In this document: in pieces, positions 45,699-57,320 of the stretch
Position numbering within the stretch: the stretch's first letter is position 1
Layout: each line of letters begins with the position of its first letter
NCBI GenBank assembly: GCA_022575985.1
Contig: JAKSXM010000272.1
Location: forward strand, 1,116,001 to 1,180,000
Reading direction: 5' to 3'
Source of the DNA: Anagrus nilaparvatae
Lineage: Eukaryota; Arthropoda; Insecta; Hymenoptera; Mymaridae
Length of the DNA: 64,000 bases
Made by a program: the position numbers and the translations under genes
Notes under the pieces: model-generated
The model's input: the letters and a program-made list of their open reading frames with translations, nothing else
Database searches by the model: none
What the model was told of the DNA's origin: nothing

Positions 45699-46720
45699 AT
45701 GGAAGTTTCATTGAATAAATTGTATTACGATCCAGAGTAATCCCTCCTTCGTTCGCTGGGGCTCACTATTTATTACAAAAAACAAAAAACAAATTTGGCA
45801 AAGATACAAAACAAAAAGTAAAAAATTGATTGAGCGAACAGGACGCATATACATTGCATAAATCGGTTAGAAAAAATTTTTCACGTCGCACGTACAACGT
45901 GTCAAATATTTATGACTGTTTTGAAGCTGACTTGGCAGATTTTCGTTCGATAAAATCTTTGAACGACAATTATACTTTTGTTCTCTTCGTTATTGATGCT
46001 TTGAGTAAATTTTTATGGGTAGAACCGCTTAAAGACAAGTTTGGTGCTTCTGTAGCTGGCGCTCTGCGTTTTTCACCAAAAACCACGATAAACTACCAGT
46101 TGTTTTTCATTCGGATAAAGGCCGTGAGTTTACAGCTAAAAGTGCAATAGCAGAACGCGTCATTCAAACTATAAAACATTGTTTGTGGCGTTATTTTACG
46201 CGAAAAAATACACGCAGATACATTGATGTTTTACAATCTATCGTGCGTTCTTACTACGACACCGTACATTCAGGTACAAAGATGACTCCTGCTTGTGTGA
46301 ACTTACATAACGCCGACATTGCCCGCTCCAATCTGGCAAAAAGGTATACGCGGTGCAATGAAAAAAAAAAATCAAGAAAACACCAAAATATAGCGTTGCA
46401 TCAGTCGTGCTCCAGACGTTTTCCGAAAAGGTTACGAAAGTGAGTGGACATTAGAATTATTTAAAATTGCACGCGTTTCCACTGCAAGATAACCACCAGT
46501 GCATACTTTGGAAGATTTGGACGGTGAAATTATAGACGGAATTTACTACGAGGAAGAACTTTGTCCTGTCGGGAAAAACTTAAACGAGGCTGCATTTGAA
46601 ATTGACGAAATTTTACAAACAAAGGGTCGCGGCAAATCTAAGAAACACCTCGTTAGTTGGCTCGGTTATCCTGCTAAATTCAACTCTTGGATTCGGGCTA
46701 GTGATTTGATTGATATCTAG
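45699..46720 (+). pseudogene. Maverick integrase with C-terminal chromodomain (broken)
   Basis: Starts MEVSLNKLYYDP at 45699. A stop and a frameshift follow at about 45739. Conserved LSEQDAYTLHK lies next to a TGA (45827-45829). The catalytic core shows the first Asp in FEADLADF, the second in VVFHSDKGREF (other frame) and the Glu in AIAERVIQTIKH. The last two sit too close together: about 20-25 residues between them appear deleted. A chromodomain (FEIDEILQTKGRGKSKKHLVSW then FNSWIRASDL) ends the gene at the TAG at 46718-46720. The enzyme would insert the element into host DNA; here it is inactive. Confidence 0.88.
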
Positions 46721-46722
46721 AC

Positions 46723-48763
46723 ATGGGGAAGAATTCAATTTTCTATTGTACTACCGAGCAACAGCAGCATGCAAATTTATACCAACAACATGAAAACGCA
46801 TTTTATCACGTACCTACCAAAGCAGATTGATTTGGCTGGCGAGTGGAGCGTGGCTTTAACAGAAATTCAAATACCAATGACTATGCATCATGTCAAAAAT
46901 AATTCAGAAGACACGAGAGTAGCGAACGAAATTAAGCATTTCTCCGGAAACGAAAAACAATTTCCAGAGGATAATGCAATTATAATTCGACCTCGATTTC
47001 CGAAAGCAGACCCAAAAATTGTTTCGCATATTTGTCCCGGTATATTTGCAAACATAATCGGGTAAAAATGAACCGTCGAAAGAGTATGTTAAGAGTATAC
47101 CCGTACAATGATTGAGGCTCGAAAAATGTAAGAATTTCGCTCGAAAAAGTATCTTTTTATTATTCCCTGGAACAAATGGTCAAAGTTACGATGATAGTTT
47201 ACATATAAAAATCATATTTTTTCTTGCTTCAAAAAGTATTAATTCTTATATATTTTCCCTTGATTAATTTTATTTATTTATAGCTTGACGTAAAAAAAGT
47301 GCTTAAAAATATCTAAAGAATACTTTTCCAATCCTTGTTTTTTGTACCGTCTGAACATTGGAACAATAATTTATTTGTTAGTAAACTTATTCAAACAGCC
47401 TGCGAATGTATACTTAAACAATACTTTTTATACTTAAAGAATACTCCTGCGAGGGTTGACGGGCTATTGATTTGTCACGTGTATACAACGATGTTATCAG
47501 GTTATTTAACTATTTTTTGAGTATCAGAAGAACATTGAAACGTTGTTTAAAATAATTAGAAATTTATATGATTTTAGCTGGAATTTATTATTTTTACAAT
47601 TTTGTGTCGATTAAAATACAGTTGTAAGAAGCTTCATAAAATACTTTTTCGGAACTAATATTCAATCCTCGTATTCAGCTCCGCGGAGATGTATATTATT
47701 TAGAATTTAAATGTTTATAAAATACTATAATGATATATTTTCGTAGTATATTTAAGGAATATTTTGGCTTTTTTCTATAAATATGCGTTTGTTTTACGTT
47801 TAAAATTTTCACTGTAAAAGTATTGATTTAGTGTTTTTACTGACTTTGTTTTCGAAATATTTAGAAGTTTAAAATAATACGAAAATATTGGATTTCATCT
47901 ATGAAAGATTGGAGAAAGAATACGCTAACATACTATGAAAAATTTAGTCTAGAATTTTTTACTTGTTAATATATCTAAGGGATATTTATTCAATCTTCGT
48001 ATCGGAGGATATTTGTTTTTGAGAGCACCGAAAACATAGTAAATCTGATATAAATATATCTGATAAAATAAAAATTCCGATACTTTTAAATATGTTTATA
48101 TTAACTTTACAACGCTTGTATTTTAATATCATTAGAATATTCTTTCGGACATGAAATGGAATTTTGTGCGGAGTACACTCGAATGGGAGTATTTAAAGAG
48201 TATTTTTTCATCTCGGTTTTTAAAAAAATCTCCCTAGACCTTCGTAAATTCTCACCCGGGTACAGGTACTTTTAGACGAGCTAAACTTACTCAGATCTGT
48301 ACGACCGCATTTTGGCTTCACGAGTAATCGCGGAGGTTATATCGTTCTGAAATTGATTTGTAACGAAAGTTGCAAAAGTAACGCTCTGCATAGCTTGGAA
48401 ATTTCTGAAAAAATTTGAATCATTTTAGGTTTTGAAAAAAGTACGTACGAGCTTCGGGCTCCAGGAAAAGTACAAGTTACAGCTGAAAGACAGCCTCATT
48501 TACTCGCTAATATACCTAAAATGCTGATGATATATTCAGATATACTTGAGCCATGGGTTACGGGAGACGTGTATACACCTCTCTTGAGGAGCGTTTCTCT
48601 CGACTTTGAGAAGTACATTTACGGTTCTGTAAGGGTAAAAAATTTTTCACCGCCATCTTATGTACCCTTGTTATGCAATTCATTTAGGTTAATCGAAATT
48701 GATTTACGTGACCAGTTTGGGTCACCGGTGCCATTCGATTCCGAAACGTTGACAGTGACGTAA
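46723..48763 (+). pseudogene. Minor capsid (penton-like) protein, split by an insertion
   Basis: The N-terminal half (46723 to about 47090) has the conserved start of Polinton minor capsid proteins: LPSNSSMQIYTNN, LPKQIDLAGEWSVALTEIQIP. The C-terminal half (about 48246-48763) has VLLDELNLL, GYIVLKL, MLMIYSDILEPWVTGDVYTPLLR and FRLIEIDLRDQFGSPVPF, ending at TAA 48761-48763. Between them lies about 1.15 kb of non-coding AT-rich DNA. Frameshifts occur near 46750 and 48420. The single jelly-roll protein would occupy the vertices of the particle. Confidence 0.85.
47095..48245. other. AT-rich insertion in the minor capsid gene
   Basis: About 1.15 kb without coding similarity, with many AGTATT/AATACT and AAGAGTAT phrases. 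No clear terminal repeats or target duplication were found, so its type is unknown. Confidence 0.5.
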
Positions 48764-48787
48764 CATTTCAAACGCACAGACTAGAAG

Positions 48788-49357
48788 ATGGCTCATTACA
48801 TCGATTATTTCAACAGCCAAATAGGCAGCGGCGGTAGCCCTGTGCAGACAGGAATAAATCGCGTTTATATCGGTACACCGTATCAACGAGGAAGTGGTAA
48901 ACGCTCATTTCTTGGCGGTTTATTTCGCAGTATTTTACCTATATTTACCAGAGGAGCAAAAGCTGATGGTAAAGAAGCTTGGCGTACAGGTATGAACGTT
49001 ATGTCAGATGTCGCCCTATACAAAGCACCGGTCAAGGAGTCTCTTCGCACTTATGCACGAGAGTCTGTCGGTAATTTAAAAAGAAAAGTCGAAGATCAGC
49101 TGGATAAGTATTTAATGGAAGGCTTGGGTTATAAGTAAAAGCATCCTGCTCTCAGCAGTCATTTACTGAACACGCTTGGTACCTTAAGCACTAAACATCG
49201 TAAAAAAACAGAAAAAAAATATCGCAAAAAGTAAAAAAAAGAACAAAAAAAATTCAAGGCTCAAGTCTAAAGTTTAAAAAAAAAAAAAAAGAAAGCACAG
49301 AAAAAAAATAAGAAAAATCGAGTGAGTAACAAGGTCATTGATATTTTTTCAGGATAA
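48788..49357 (+). pseudogene. pVI-like membrane-active/core protein with lysine-rich tail
   Basis: ATG at 48788 opens 116 intact codons with the conserved GTPYQRGSGKRSFLGGLFRS segment, followed by GAKADGKEAWRTGMNVMSDV. A TAA at 49136-49138 interrupts, but coding-like sequence continues in frame (KHPALSSHLLNTLGTLS) into a very lysine-rich stretch with more stops. It ends VIDIFSG at the TAA at 49355-49357, the usual C-terminus of this ORF in other Polintons. The amphipathic N-terminus resembles adenoviral pVI, a capsid-lining membrane-lytic protein (inference). Confidence 0.75.
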
Positions 49358-49375
49358 TTGAAAAGTTCAAAAGGG

Positions 49376-50696
49376 CGTTTCTACATACTCACTCGTGCGA
49401 GTCTCTCAAGAGCGAGCTGGAATTCTTTACAGTACCTTCAACTCAAGTAACGATAGAATCGAGTCACTGGGTTCATTACAAGCCTATAGCAAGTTTATCG
49501 GATGATTGCCCGATAGAATTTAACATACCCGGGAATACCGAAGAAAATATCGACTTGGCTAAAACTATGCTCTATTTGAAAGTTTCAATAAAAACCGATA
49601 GCAAAACCGAGGGAGCAGATGATGCACTTCAAGCTCGAATAAAAAATGTGGTACCTGTAAACAATTGCATGCATTCACTTTTCAATCAAGTAGATGTATC
49701 GTTTAATCAGAAACTCGTTACGCCGCCGTGTAACGGTTACAGTTACAGAGCGTACATTGAAAATTTGCTAAATTACTCTTCGGATGCAAAAAATTCGCAT
49801 TTACGGAGCGTCTGTTGGTACGATACTGCTGGCTTTATGGATGATTTAAAAGATGGAAACATTGGTCTAAAAGCCCGGCGTAACATGCTGAATGGAAGCA
49901 AGAGCATGGATATGATTGGCCACTTACACTGCGACGTTTTCAATCAAAATAAATTTCTTCTAAACGGCATAGATTTAAAAGTGAGACTCATTAAAGCCTT
50001 TTGGCTTTTACAATAATGGACGAGACGGGTACCTTCTACGTACACTTTGAAGAAGCTACCTTACGAATTCGCAGGGTTAAGATAAGTTCCGGTGTGCTAA
50101 TAGCCCATGCTAATACACTGTCAAAAACAACAGCCAAGTATGATTTAACACGAGTCGACGTTAAACCAGTCGCTATATCTCAAGGAATTCTCAGTCATTC
50201 AATAGACTCTGTCATTATTGGTCAAATACCTAAGAGTATTATTCTAGGATTTGTAACAAACAAAGCTTATAACGAAGATCAACAACTCAATCCCTTCAAC
50301 TTTCAAAACTTCGACTTAAATTACTTGTCCGTGTACGTGGAAGGTCAACAAATACCCTCGTCTCCGTTACAGCCAGTTTTCACAGGGAAAAACTCTGCAT
50401 ACGTAGAGGCTTATCAGACTCTATATAACGGTACCGGTGTACATTTTCACAATCAAGGCAACTCCATCAGCACGCTGTCTTACCCAAATGGCTATTGCCT
50501 TTTTGCTTTCGACTTAAACCCTGATCAATCACCTAACGAGGGTCACTGGAACCTCGTAAAACACGGAACCGTGCGGATAGACGTACGTTTCACAAAGGTT
50601 CTTACTGAAACTATAAACTGTATAATTTACTCCGAGTACAATTCAATATGTGAAATCGACGCCTCTCGTCAGTGTTTCATCGACTTTAGCGGTTAA
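49376..50696 (+). pseudogene. Major capsid protein (double jelly-roll), one frameshift
   Basis: Family-like sequence starts at about 49376 (FLHTHSCESLKSELEFF), but no ATG stands at the expected place: the codon there reads AGG. It continues with LFNQVDVSFNQKLVTPP, NSHLRSVCWYDTAG and ARRNMLNGSKSMDMIGHLHCD. A frameshift follows at about 49998, then MDETGTFYVHFEEATLRIRRVK, GFVTNKAYNEDQQLNPFNF and NGYCLFAFDLNPDQSPNEGHW, to the TAA at 50694-50696. This is the hexon-like protein that forms the icosahedral shell. It is the best-preserved long gene of the element; only the start and one frame change are damaged. Confidence 0.9.
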
Positions 50697-50736
50697 TCAA
50701 CGTTTATTAACGATAAATAGGTTTTTTTTTTATATC

Positions 50737-51195
50737 ATGGATATAGTCATTGATGCACAATTTTCCAAGGGAATCGACGGACTTTTACTACCTAAGGAGG
50801 TTGCCGTATTTGCACTCAATGACGATTTTTTATGCCACTGGATAATAAAACCTCCATACAATTCTACAAAAATATCATACAACTTCCAACGACAAAACAA
50901 TTGATTAACCCACAACCACCACGGATTAAATTGGTTTCACGGAGACATAACTAGCAAAATTTTGACGAGAAATTTACAATCAGTATCAAAAAAAGCAAGA
51001 AAAGTTTACGTACGTGGTCGCGACAAGGTAGTATTTCTACACAAAATCATAGCAAACGAAGTTATAAATTTAGAGTTGGAAATCGATTGTCCATCTTTCC
51101 AAAATTGACCACGGAAAAATTCATATTGCATACAGCATTCAATAAAATTCAATCACGAGAAATACAGCTGCGCACTTAACAATGCTCAACGACTA
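50737..51195 (+). pseudogene. Conserved Maverick ORF of unknown function (MDIVIDAQ type)
   Basis: Starts MDIVIDAQFSKGIDG, followed by KEVAVFAL. A TGA at 50902-50904 falls where relatives have Trp, then HHGLNWFHGDI, KVYVRGRDK, a second TGA (about 51105), and a histidine/cysteine end (CIQHSIKFNH, SCALNNAQRL). This ORF accompanies capsid genes in many insect Polintons. I know of no assigned activity. The first block with alternating hydrophobics and early Asp could be a nuclease-like fold, but this is a guess. Confidence 0.65.
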
Positions 51196-51259
51196 AAGGA
51201 TGGTTAAATCAAAATTTCAAAAATCTATTTCAAGGGGAAGACACAGTAGACGCATAAAA

Positions 51260-51750
51260 ATGAACAGCTTAGAAATTTTGGGATTTATATCTAAGATACC
51301 CTCCCACACGGTTGGGGTTTTTCCAGCCGACAAGATACCTCGACTCTGGACAAAGCCTGTTGCTTTTGTATTCAAGACCCAAGGAAATTTACTACTGGTC
51401 AGCATTGGGTAGCCGTTTACGTTAATTGCAGAGGACATGGTTTATTTTTTGACAGCTATGGATTAGCACCATACGTCATAAATCACGTCAGACGTTTCAG
51501 AAAAAACTGCAAGCGATTCACCTGGAATACAAGACAACTTCAAAGTGCATCATCAAACGTCTATGGTCAATTTTGCATCATGTTTTTGCAGTACATGTCC
51601 CGCGGATTAAAAATGAAAGATTTTTTAAATAAATTTACAACAGACTTAAAACTAAATGACAGAATAGCTGCGCATTACGTCAACAGACTCAAACGCAATG
51701 CAAGATATAAAATAAATCGCAGAAACCACGCCTTTAGTCATTCGAACTAG
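51260..51750 (+). pseudogene. Adenain-like cysteine protease, one frameshift
   Basis: Starts MNSLEILGFISKIP at 51260. GVFPADKIPRLWTKPVAFVF matches the N-terminal region of Maverick/adenovirus maturation proteases. A frameshift at about 51385 leads to the catalytic His in HWVAVYV, the acidic residue in FFDSYG, and the catalytic Cys in YGQFCIMFLQYM. The frame meets TAG at 51748-51750 and then continues in frame for 23 more codons to the TAA at 51817-51819, which may be the original end. It would cleave capsid precursors. Apart from the frameshift all catalytic residues are kept. Confidence 0.85.
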
Positions 51751-51837
51751 TACTTCGGTAAAGGAATAAGCAGAGGCCTGAGATTACAAAATTGTAACTG
51801 CAAAACACTATCATTTTAAATATAAAAAAAAATCATC

Positions 51838-52569
51838 ATGGCCTGCTCAAACCAAAATTTACTGCTTTCATCTTTTTACGGCATCAACAAATCTTTTACG
51901 AAAAAAAATTACATCGGTTTTGGATTGGATAAGTCTGAAACTGAATTTGATTCGTTTTCCGACTATGCGGCAACAATTTCAATTTTGGGTATTTGGCTCT
52001 CGACTATGACGGCTTGCAGTCCTTACGCTCATATTTCCAAAAAATCGACGACTACTTTTGCGGAAAAATTTCAGAGGATAACTTAATTGAAGAAAACGAT
52101 TTCACCATTAAATTTACTCACTGTTATCAAGAAAAAGCAACAGAGATATCTTACGAAGATACCCAATCTGATAATAATAATAAGAAAGCAAAAGTGAGTT
52201 TAGTTTTGCAAAAACTCAGTTTTATCGCTTTAAAAAATATAGTAAATTCCATGAATTATAAGTTTCAACTTTTACATTCAAAAACCGATTATCCATCTAT
52301 GTTACAAAAAAAATTCAATCAATTATTTAATCGATTGTTTGAACGAGAGTGGAAAAAAAATTATTTCACAAATTAACGCTAAAGATGTGAGACAAATCTG
52401 CGAACGTTTTGACGAAAAGGTTAGCGAAAATTTACAAAATCAAATGAACGAAGAAAAAAAAGATACAGAATGCATTTTAAGTTTGGAATACGCTCATCTC
52501 AACTCAAAAGAACTTTCTATTCTTCATTTCAATTACTTGATATCTACACTGAATGCTGCATTTAAATAG
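51838..52569 (+). pseudogene. Unrecognised last ORF of the Maverick element
   Basis: Three overlapping frames (51838-52086, 51993-52376, 52339-52569) read as one protein of about 240 residues with two frameshifts. It starts MACSNQNLLLSSFYG, has an acidic asparagine-rich middle and ends with charged, probably helical sequence (QICERFDEKVSENLQNQMNEEKKD) and LSILHFNYLIS. I recognise no domain. Position after the protease suggests a cargo or regulatory gene of the element. There is no signal peptide or membrane segment. Confidence 0.5.
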
Positions 52570-53480
52570 TATAATCAAATTTGCATATTAATTCTCTAAT
52601 AATAATATTTTTCTTTAATTTTACACTCTGAAAAAAAATTATGTATTACCTTTATATATGTTAACCAATGTATCTAATTTCAAGTACGATTATAAACCTA
52701 ACTTTTGTAAAATTATTGTAAACCATGATTTACTTTTTTTATAATAAATATAAAAATTATATGATAAAAAAATCTTTAATTCATTTAAAACAAACCTTGC
52801 CTTATCTTTTTTAAGAAAAAAAGAAAATTAGTTTCTTGTTACACTTAAATCAAAATAAAAAAAAATAATTTAAAAATTTAATTAGGATTGACCAAATTTC
52901 CAAAAATAAAAAAAAAAAAATTTAATTTATGAAGAAAAACTATAAAAAATGAGAGAATCATCATTATCTTAAAAATATAAAATTAACAAATTAAAAAAAA
53001 AAATTTTAAACTTATAGGAAGAAAAAAGCGTTGACGATGCAATTTATAAAAAAAAAGAAATTATTATAATTATAATTATTATATAAAAAAAGGTGAGGCA
53101 TCATTTCACCCCCACCGGGACGTCAGAGTTCAGACACTCATAGCAAGGTCAGAGTATACATGACAAATCACAAACACATTCGTATGTCTATTTCGTATTT
53201 TGCTGAATTTGCGGTTTCACCACAGTAGAACTTTTACTACTGGTAGATATTCAAAAATACTTTTATTTATAATATAAACCCAATTTTACAAGTAGATAAA
53301 ACAGCGGATTGCGAATTAAATATATGAATAATAAAGAAACTAAATATTGAAAAATATAACGTGAAAGTAAAGAAATTAGCAAATACCGTTAGATTAAAAT
53401 AAGTTCAAGAATTTCATTGGGGTTTTCGAACATGTTATAACAATTCAGTATATTTTATTAGTGAGCCAGAAGCACCAGTT
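52570..53480. other. AT-rich DNA after the Maverick genes
   Basis: Poly-A/T tracts; the second terminal repeat of the element should be here but was not identified. No gene. Confidence 0.4.
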
Positions 53481-53499
53481 ACAGTAAATTTACGTAGAG

Positions 53500-53556
53500 C
53501 AGGATTATTAACTAGCCACATGTTCTACCAACTAAGCTATCGAAACCGGAAGCCAA
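53500..53556 (-). repeat. tRNA-like remnant, possible SINE head
   Basis: The minus strand contains TAGCTTAGTTGG, a perfect match to the polymerase III box A pattern, in a tRNA-like context (GATAGCTTAGTTGGTAGAAC, then an anticodon-arm-like stretch). There is no box B downstream and the D-stem pairs poorly, so it is not a functional tRNA. Confidence 0.3.
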
Positions 53557-53559
53557 CAA

Positions 53560-55370
53560 GACAATAAGAATCATTTTCATTCATTCAAGAAGCAGCTTTT
53601 TCAATCTAGTGCCAAATTCATAATAATTACAGATGTCCCATGCATAAACGCGGGATTTGCTCAAACGCGGGTTGTATTGGAAATTCGAAGCAATATTTTT
53701 AATGATTGCCTTTTTTATTGTTTTGTAACATAACCGCATAACCAATTAATCTCCTTTATTAAATATCACTATCTCTCAGATAAACAAAATTATTAAAGTA
53801 TAATTATTAAAAATTATTAAGGGCGAGTCAGATCAGATGAGTCAAACATAAGACAGTCATGCCTACTCGTATTTACTTGGTCACTAAAATAAAAAAAAAT
53901 TCAACTTACGCGCTAAATTTGATTTTTTAAAACATGCTTGTGAAATATTGAAAAGGTAATCAAAAAAATATTGTCTTTCCCAAAGTATTTAGTAAAATTT
54001 TTGCATTTAGCAATTAAATTAGAAATCAAGCATTCTAAAAAATCAATTTTTTTCAGATCATTATTGAATTTTATTCTGATATTTTTTTTTATTTTATATT
54101 ATTATTTTCTAAAAATAAGAAAATAAAAAAAATTTTTTTTTTTTTTTTAAACAAAAGTAATTTTGCAAAAAAAATATATACGGATCCTTTTTTAAATACT
54201 TGCAAAATATTTTTATTTTGAGCAAATCAGTCTTTATTAATCCATGCACAAAATAAATAATTTATTTTTTTTTAATTTATGTAAGTTTTAAAATACTTTA
54301 TTTTAAAGCAATATCATCTAGCATGCATTGCTTTTTTATACTCGCAACGAGTAAAAAATGCCAAAAAATTTTATATAAATACACAATAAATGCACAATAA
54401 AAAAATATACACAAGATTTGTCAATAATTTATAAACTGAACATGCCATTACCAAAACAAATCTGTTTAATTATATAAATATGATATGCATATAAAATATT
54501 AATATTTTTTTCAAACGTAATGAACGTTTAATAAAATTATTTCACAGGTTATTATACGAAAAGCTGCATATTTTAATAAATCCTTATTTTTAAAGATACT
54601 AGTTTTTAGGAATAAAATATTTTACTAAACCATGCAGAATGATTTAAAAGTTGTATTTATTTATTTAATAAATATTTTTTTAAATACACAGAGTTAATAT
54701 TTACACGTGTTCCTTATACTAGTTTTATACTATACAGTGTAGTATGGCATATCCTCTACTAACACAATCTCATATGATTTTAGTGCATATATACACAACA
54801 CTATACATAATAACTAACACATCCTTGCATAAAATTTAAGTGTCCTCATAGGGAGTGCTTAGAAAATAAAATCGAGGAGGACACTAGGAGGACACTGCGA
54901 CTCCTAGGAGTCGCAGTCAGTACCAGAAGTTGTCATGTTACTCTTATCGTCATAACCCACTAATGAACATTAATTTTGTAAATAAAAAATAATTCGCTTA
55001 AAATTTTCAAAAACTCCCAAAAGGAAAACATAAAAAAATGATTTACGAATCGATTGGCACCGTTTTAAATACTTTTTTGTAGACTTATTTGTAAAATTTT
55101 TGTTTGGAAAATTTGATCTTGCTCGGATTTATTTTTTCGAACAAAAATTTTTGCATATGAATCTGCAAAATAATACATCAAATCTACTATTGTATTTATA
55201 AACCATTTTATAATGTTTTCCTTTTTTTATAATTTTGATTATCGGCGGTAACTCGGAGAAAAATGCAATTTTCTGCAGCAAAACGATGAAAAGTCGGTAA
55301 TGGGATCTGACTTGTCCTTAAAGTATAATATCTCTCATACAAGCAAAATTATTATAAGTATTCCTTCATA
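53560..55370. other. Non-coding AT-rich stretch
   Basis: No supported gene. A local inverted repeat around GGAGGACACT/GACTCCTAGGAGTC occurs near 54860-54920. Confidence 0.4.
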
Positions 55371-55374
55371 AATT

Positions 55375-55658
55375 ATGGCTCCCAAATCAAAAATTTATTT
55401 CAATAAAAGAGCAAGAAATGTCTTTAATATTATGATGTGAAGCTAAAAATTCTCAATTTGCTCGAATCCGAAGAGAGATTCGCAGCCGTTGCGCAAATAT
55501 TCAATATCAATGAGTCTTCTGTACGAACCATAAGAGAAAACAAAGATAAAATTCTTCATAGGGCTTTGACATTATTACAGTTTGCTCACTTAAATAAATT
55601 AAACAGACATGCATCACTTAATATTTTACTAAAAAATAAGTACACAAAAATAAAATAA
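55375..55658 (+). pseudogene. Pogo/CENP-B-type transposase N-terminus (helix-turn-helix remnant)
   Basis: From ATG 55375 (MAPKSKIYFNKRARN), past a TGA at 55436-55438, the frame gives LKILNLLESEERFAAVAQIFNINESSVRTIRENKDKI. This matches the layout of the first DNA-binding helix-turn-helix of pogo/Tigger transposases and CENP-B-like proteins (helix, A-x-x-F-x-x-x-x-S-x-V-R-x-I). The second helix-turn-helix and the DDE domain are absent. Confidence 0.55.
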
Positions 55659-55685
55659 AAGTATAAAAACAGCAAAAAATTATTT

Positions 55686-55710
55686 TTAACCCTGGAAAGA
55701 TGGAGTGTCT
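55686..55710. repeat. piggyBac-like terminus at TTAA
   Basis: TTAA (55686-55689) followed by CCCTGGAAAGATGGAGTG resembles the piggyBac end, which starts CCCTAGAAAGATA (established). No matching opposite end was found downstream. Confidence 0.3.
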
Positions 55711-55810
55711 GGAATCTAACTTATCTTCTGGACCCCCCTTATTTCCATAAGAACTTAGTCTTTGTATATGCGGTTTCCTTATACGCCTCTCCTTCCCGGA
55801 ACACATTAAC

Positions 55811-57320
55811 CGTGCATAAGGGACGCCTTTACTTAAGTTTAAAGTTCAACATATTTTTTCAAATATAATTATCCTAACGATTTTTTCGAATAAACATAAT
55901 ATTGAAAAACTCAAAGTCTGGCCTCATGGTTAAAATTAATTTTAATAATCTTGTTCATGTGTAACGGTATCTTTTAATGAACATTTCACGATTCCTCGAG
56001 ATTTTCAATTATAATTATAATCCAAAATAAATCAAACACTTTGTTACGTAACTTTATTTACTCAAAAAAAGTTACCTTACACAAAAAATTACTCTTTAAA
56101 ATTGTTTAACAGGAAATATGAATTTCGACCGATTAATTATCTGACTTGCATAAATCAGAAACTCTCATCAAATGTTGATAATGGCGTGCCATTGGTTTAT
56201 CTTCCACCCTCACTTCTCTACTTTTTGACTTGGTCTTTTTTATTTTTGTTTGTCTGTTTGAGTATGCCTATGTTTATCATACAATATTTCAATAAGAATA
56301 TATAAATTGATTTTTATACGGCTCATTTAACAAAATTTAAGAATAAAATAAAATTTAATCTTACATTAAAAATTTTTAAAAAACGTGGACTTAAAACCAC
56401 TGAGCATACTTTTTTCGATCATCTTCAGTACTCAAAAAGACGTCCACCCTTCTAAAAGTTATGTCCAAAGGGTACGCTCTCAGTCCCAAAGTAGCAGAGT
56501 ACGCAAGACCACTTTGTTGATAAAAAAATTATTTGAGGTTTTCTGTCGTAGGGTTTTCCATCTAGACTACGCAACTCAAACTGAAGTTATAACTAAATAG
56601 GTAGTTCTAGCATATGGCATAATGCGCAGGTGGGTTTTGTGTATTTTAGCTAGTAGTAATCTGGTTGTTAGTACTGACCAGATTTCACAACGCAATCAGC
56701 AGAGAGTACATGGATATAAATGGTTAACTTCATTCTATCCCCTTGCAGCCAATGGCAGCCATCAGACTCCGCGGGTTTATGCATCCCTTGTTATACGTAA
56801 ATTGGATTATGGTTGATTTCACACTGCTATTCTCCTCCCCCCCTCAAAAAAAACAACCTTTCTCTTAATTTTTTTATTAATTAAAAAACTTGATTTACAC
56901 TAGAGTGTGTTGAATAAACTTGATCTTTAGATGATTCAAAACCTTGATAATTAATTAAATAAATTTTAAAAATATTTAATGCATGAATTTTAAAGGATCA
57001 AATTACTGAATTTAAAAATTTTAATTAAAATTAACTGAACTAATCCTTTATTAATAACATGGAATAACTAGTAGACTTTAATTTTCATAAATAATTAAAA
57101 TTTTTTTATGTTATTATTGACTCTGGATCAAAAATTGATAAATTTATGAAGTAAAATTTTAACAAAAAAAACTATTAAAAATTTACAAAATAACATATAT
57201 AAATGACTTATACTGTTTTAGTCTTAATATACTATTTTTTTTTTTAAATAATATATACTTAGATTTAAATTATAAATATCTATAACAATATAGGTTTATA
57301 AATTATTAATGGACTTTCTG
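55811..57320. other. Non-coding stretch
   Basis: Only short chance frames; nothing recognised. Confidence 0.4.

Larger units (their letters stand above)
36489..52569 (+). mobile_element. Decayed Maverick/Polinton (adintovirus-like) element
   Basis: The gene set identifies it: protein-primed family B DNA polymerase, A32-like packaging ATPase, retroviral-type integrase with chromodomain, adenain-like protease, major and minor capsid proteins, and small conserved ORFs. All lie on the plus strand within about 16 kb, the usual size of these elements. Nearly every gene has frameshifts, stops or insertions, so no virion or transposition function remains. Limits given are the outermost recognisable genes; terminal inverted repeats and target duplication were not found. 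Confidence 0.92.

Noticed and set aside
49330..49360. GTGAGT...TTTTTTCAG looks like a mini-intron before the major capsid gene
   Set aside because: Only 31 nt, too short for a spliceosomal intron, and the same bases encode the usual C-terminal end (VIDIFSG) of the pVI-like gene.
36489..52569. UGA=Trp genetic code in the Maverick genes
   Set aside because: TGG is used widely, and TAA/TAG stops and frameshifts also interrupt the same genes.
53500..53556. tRNA gene
   Set aside because: Box A is present but there is no box B, no T-arm and no closed acceptor stem.
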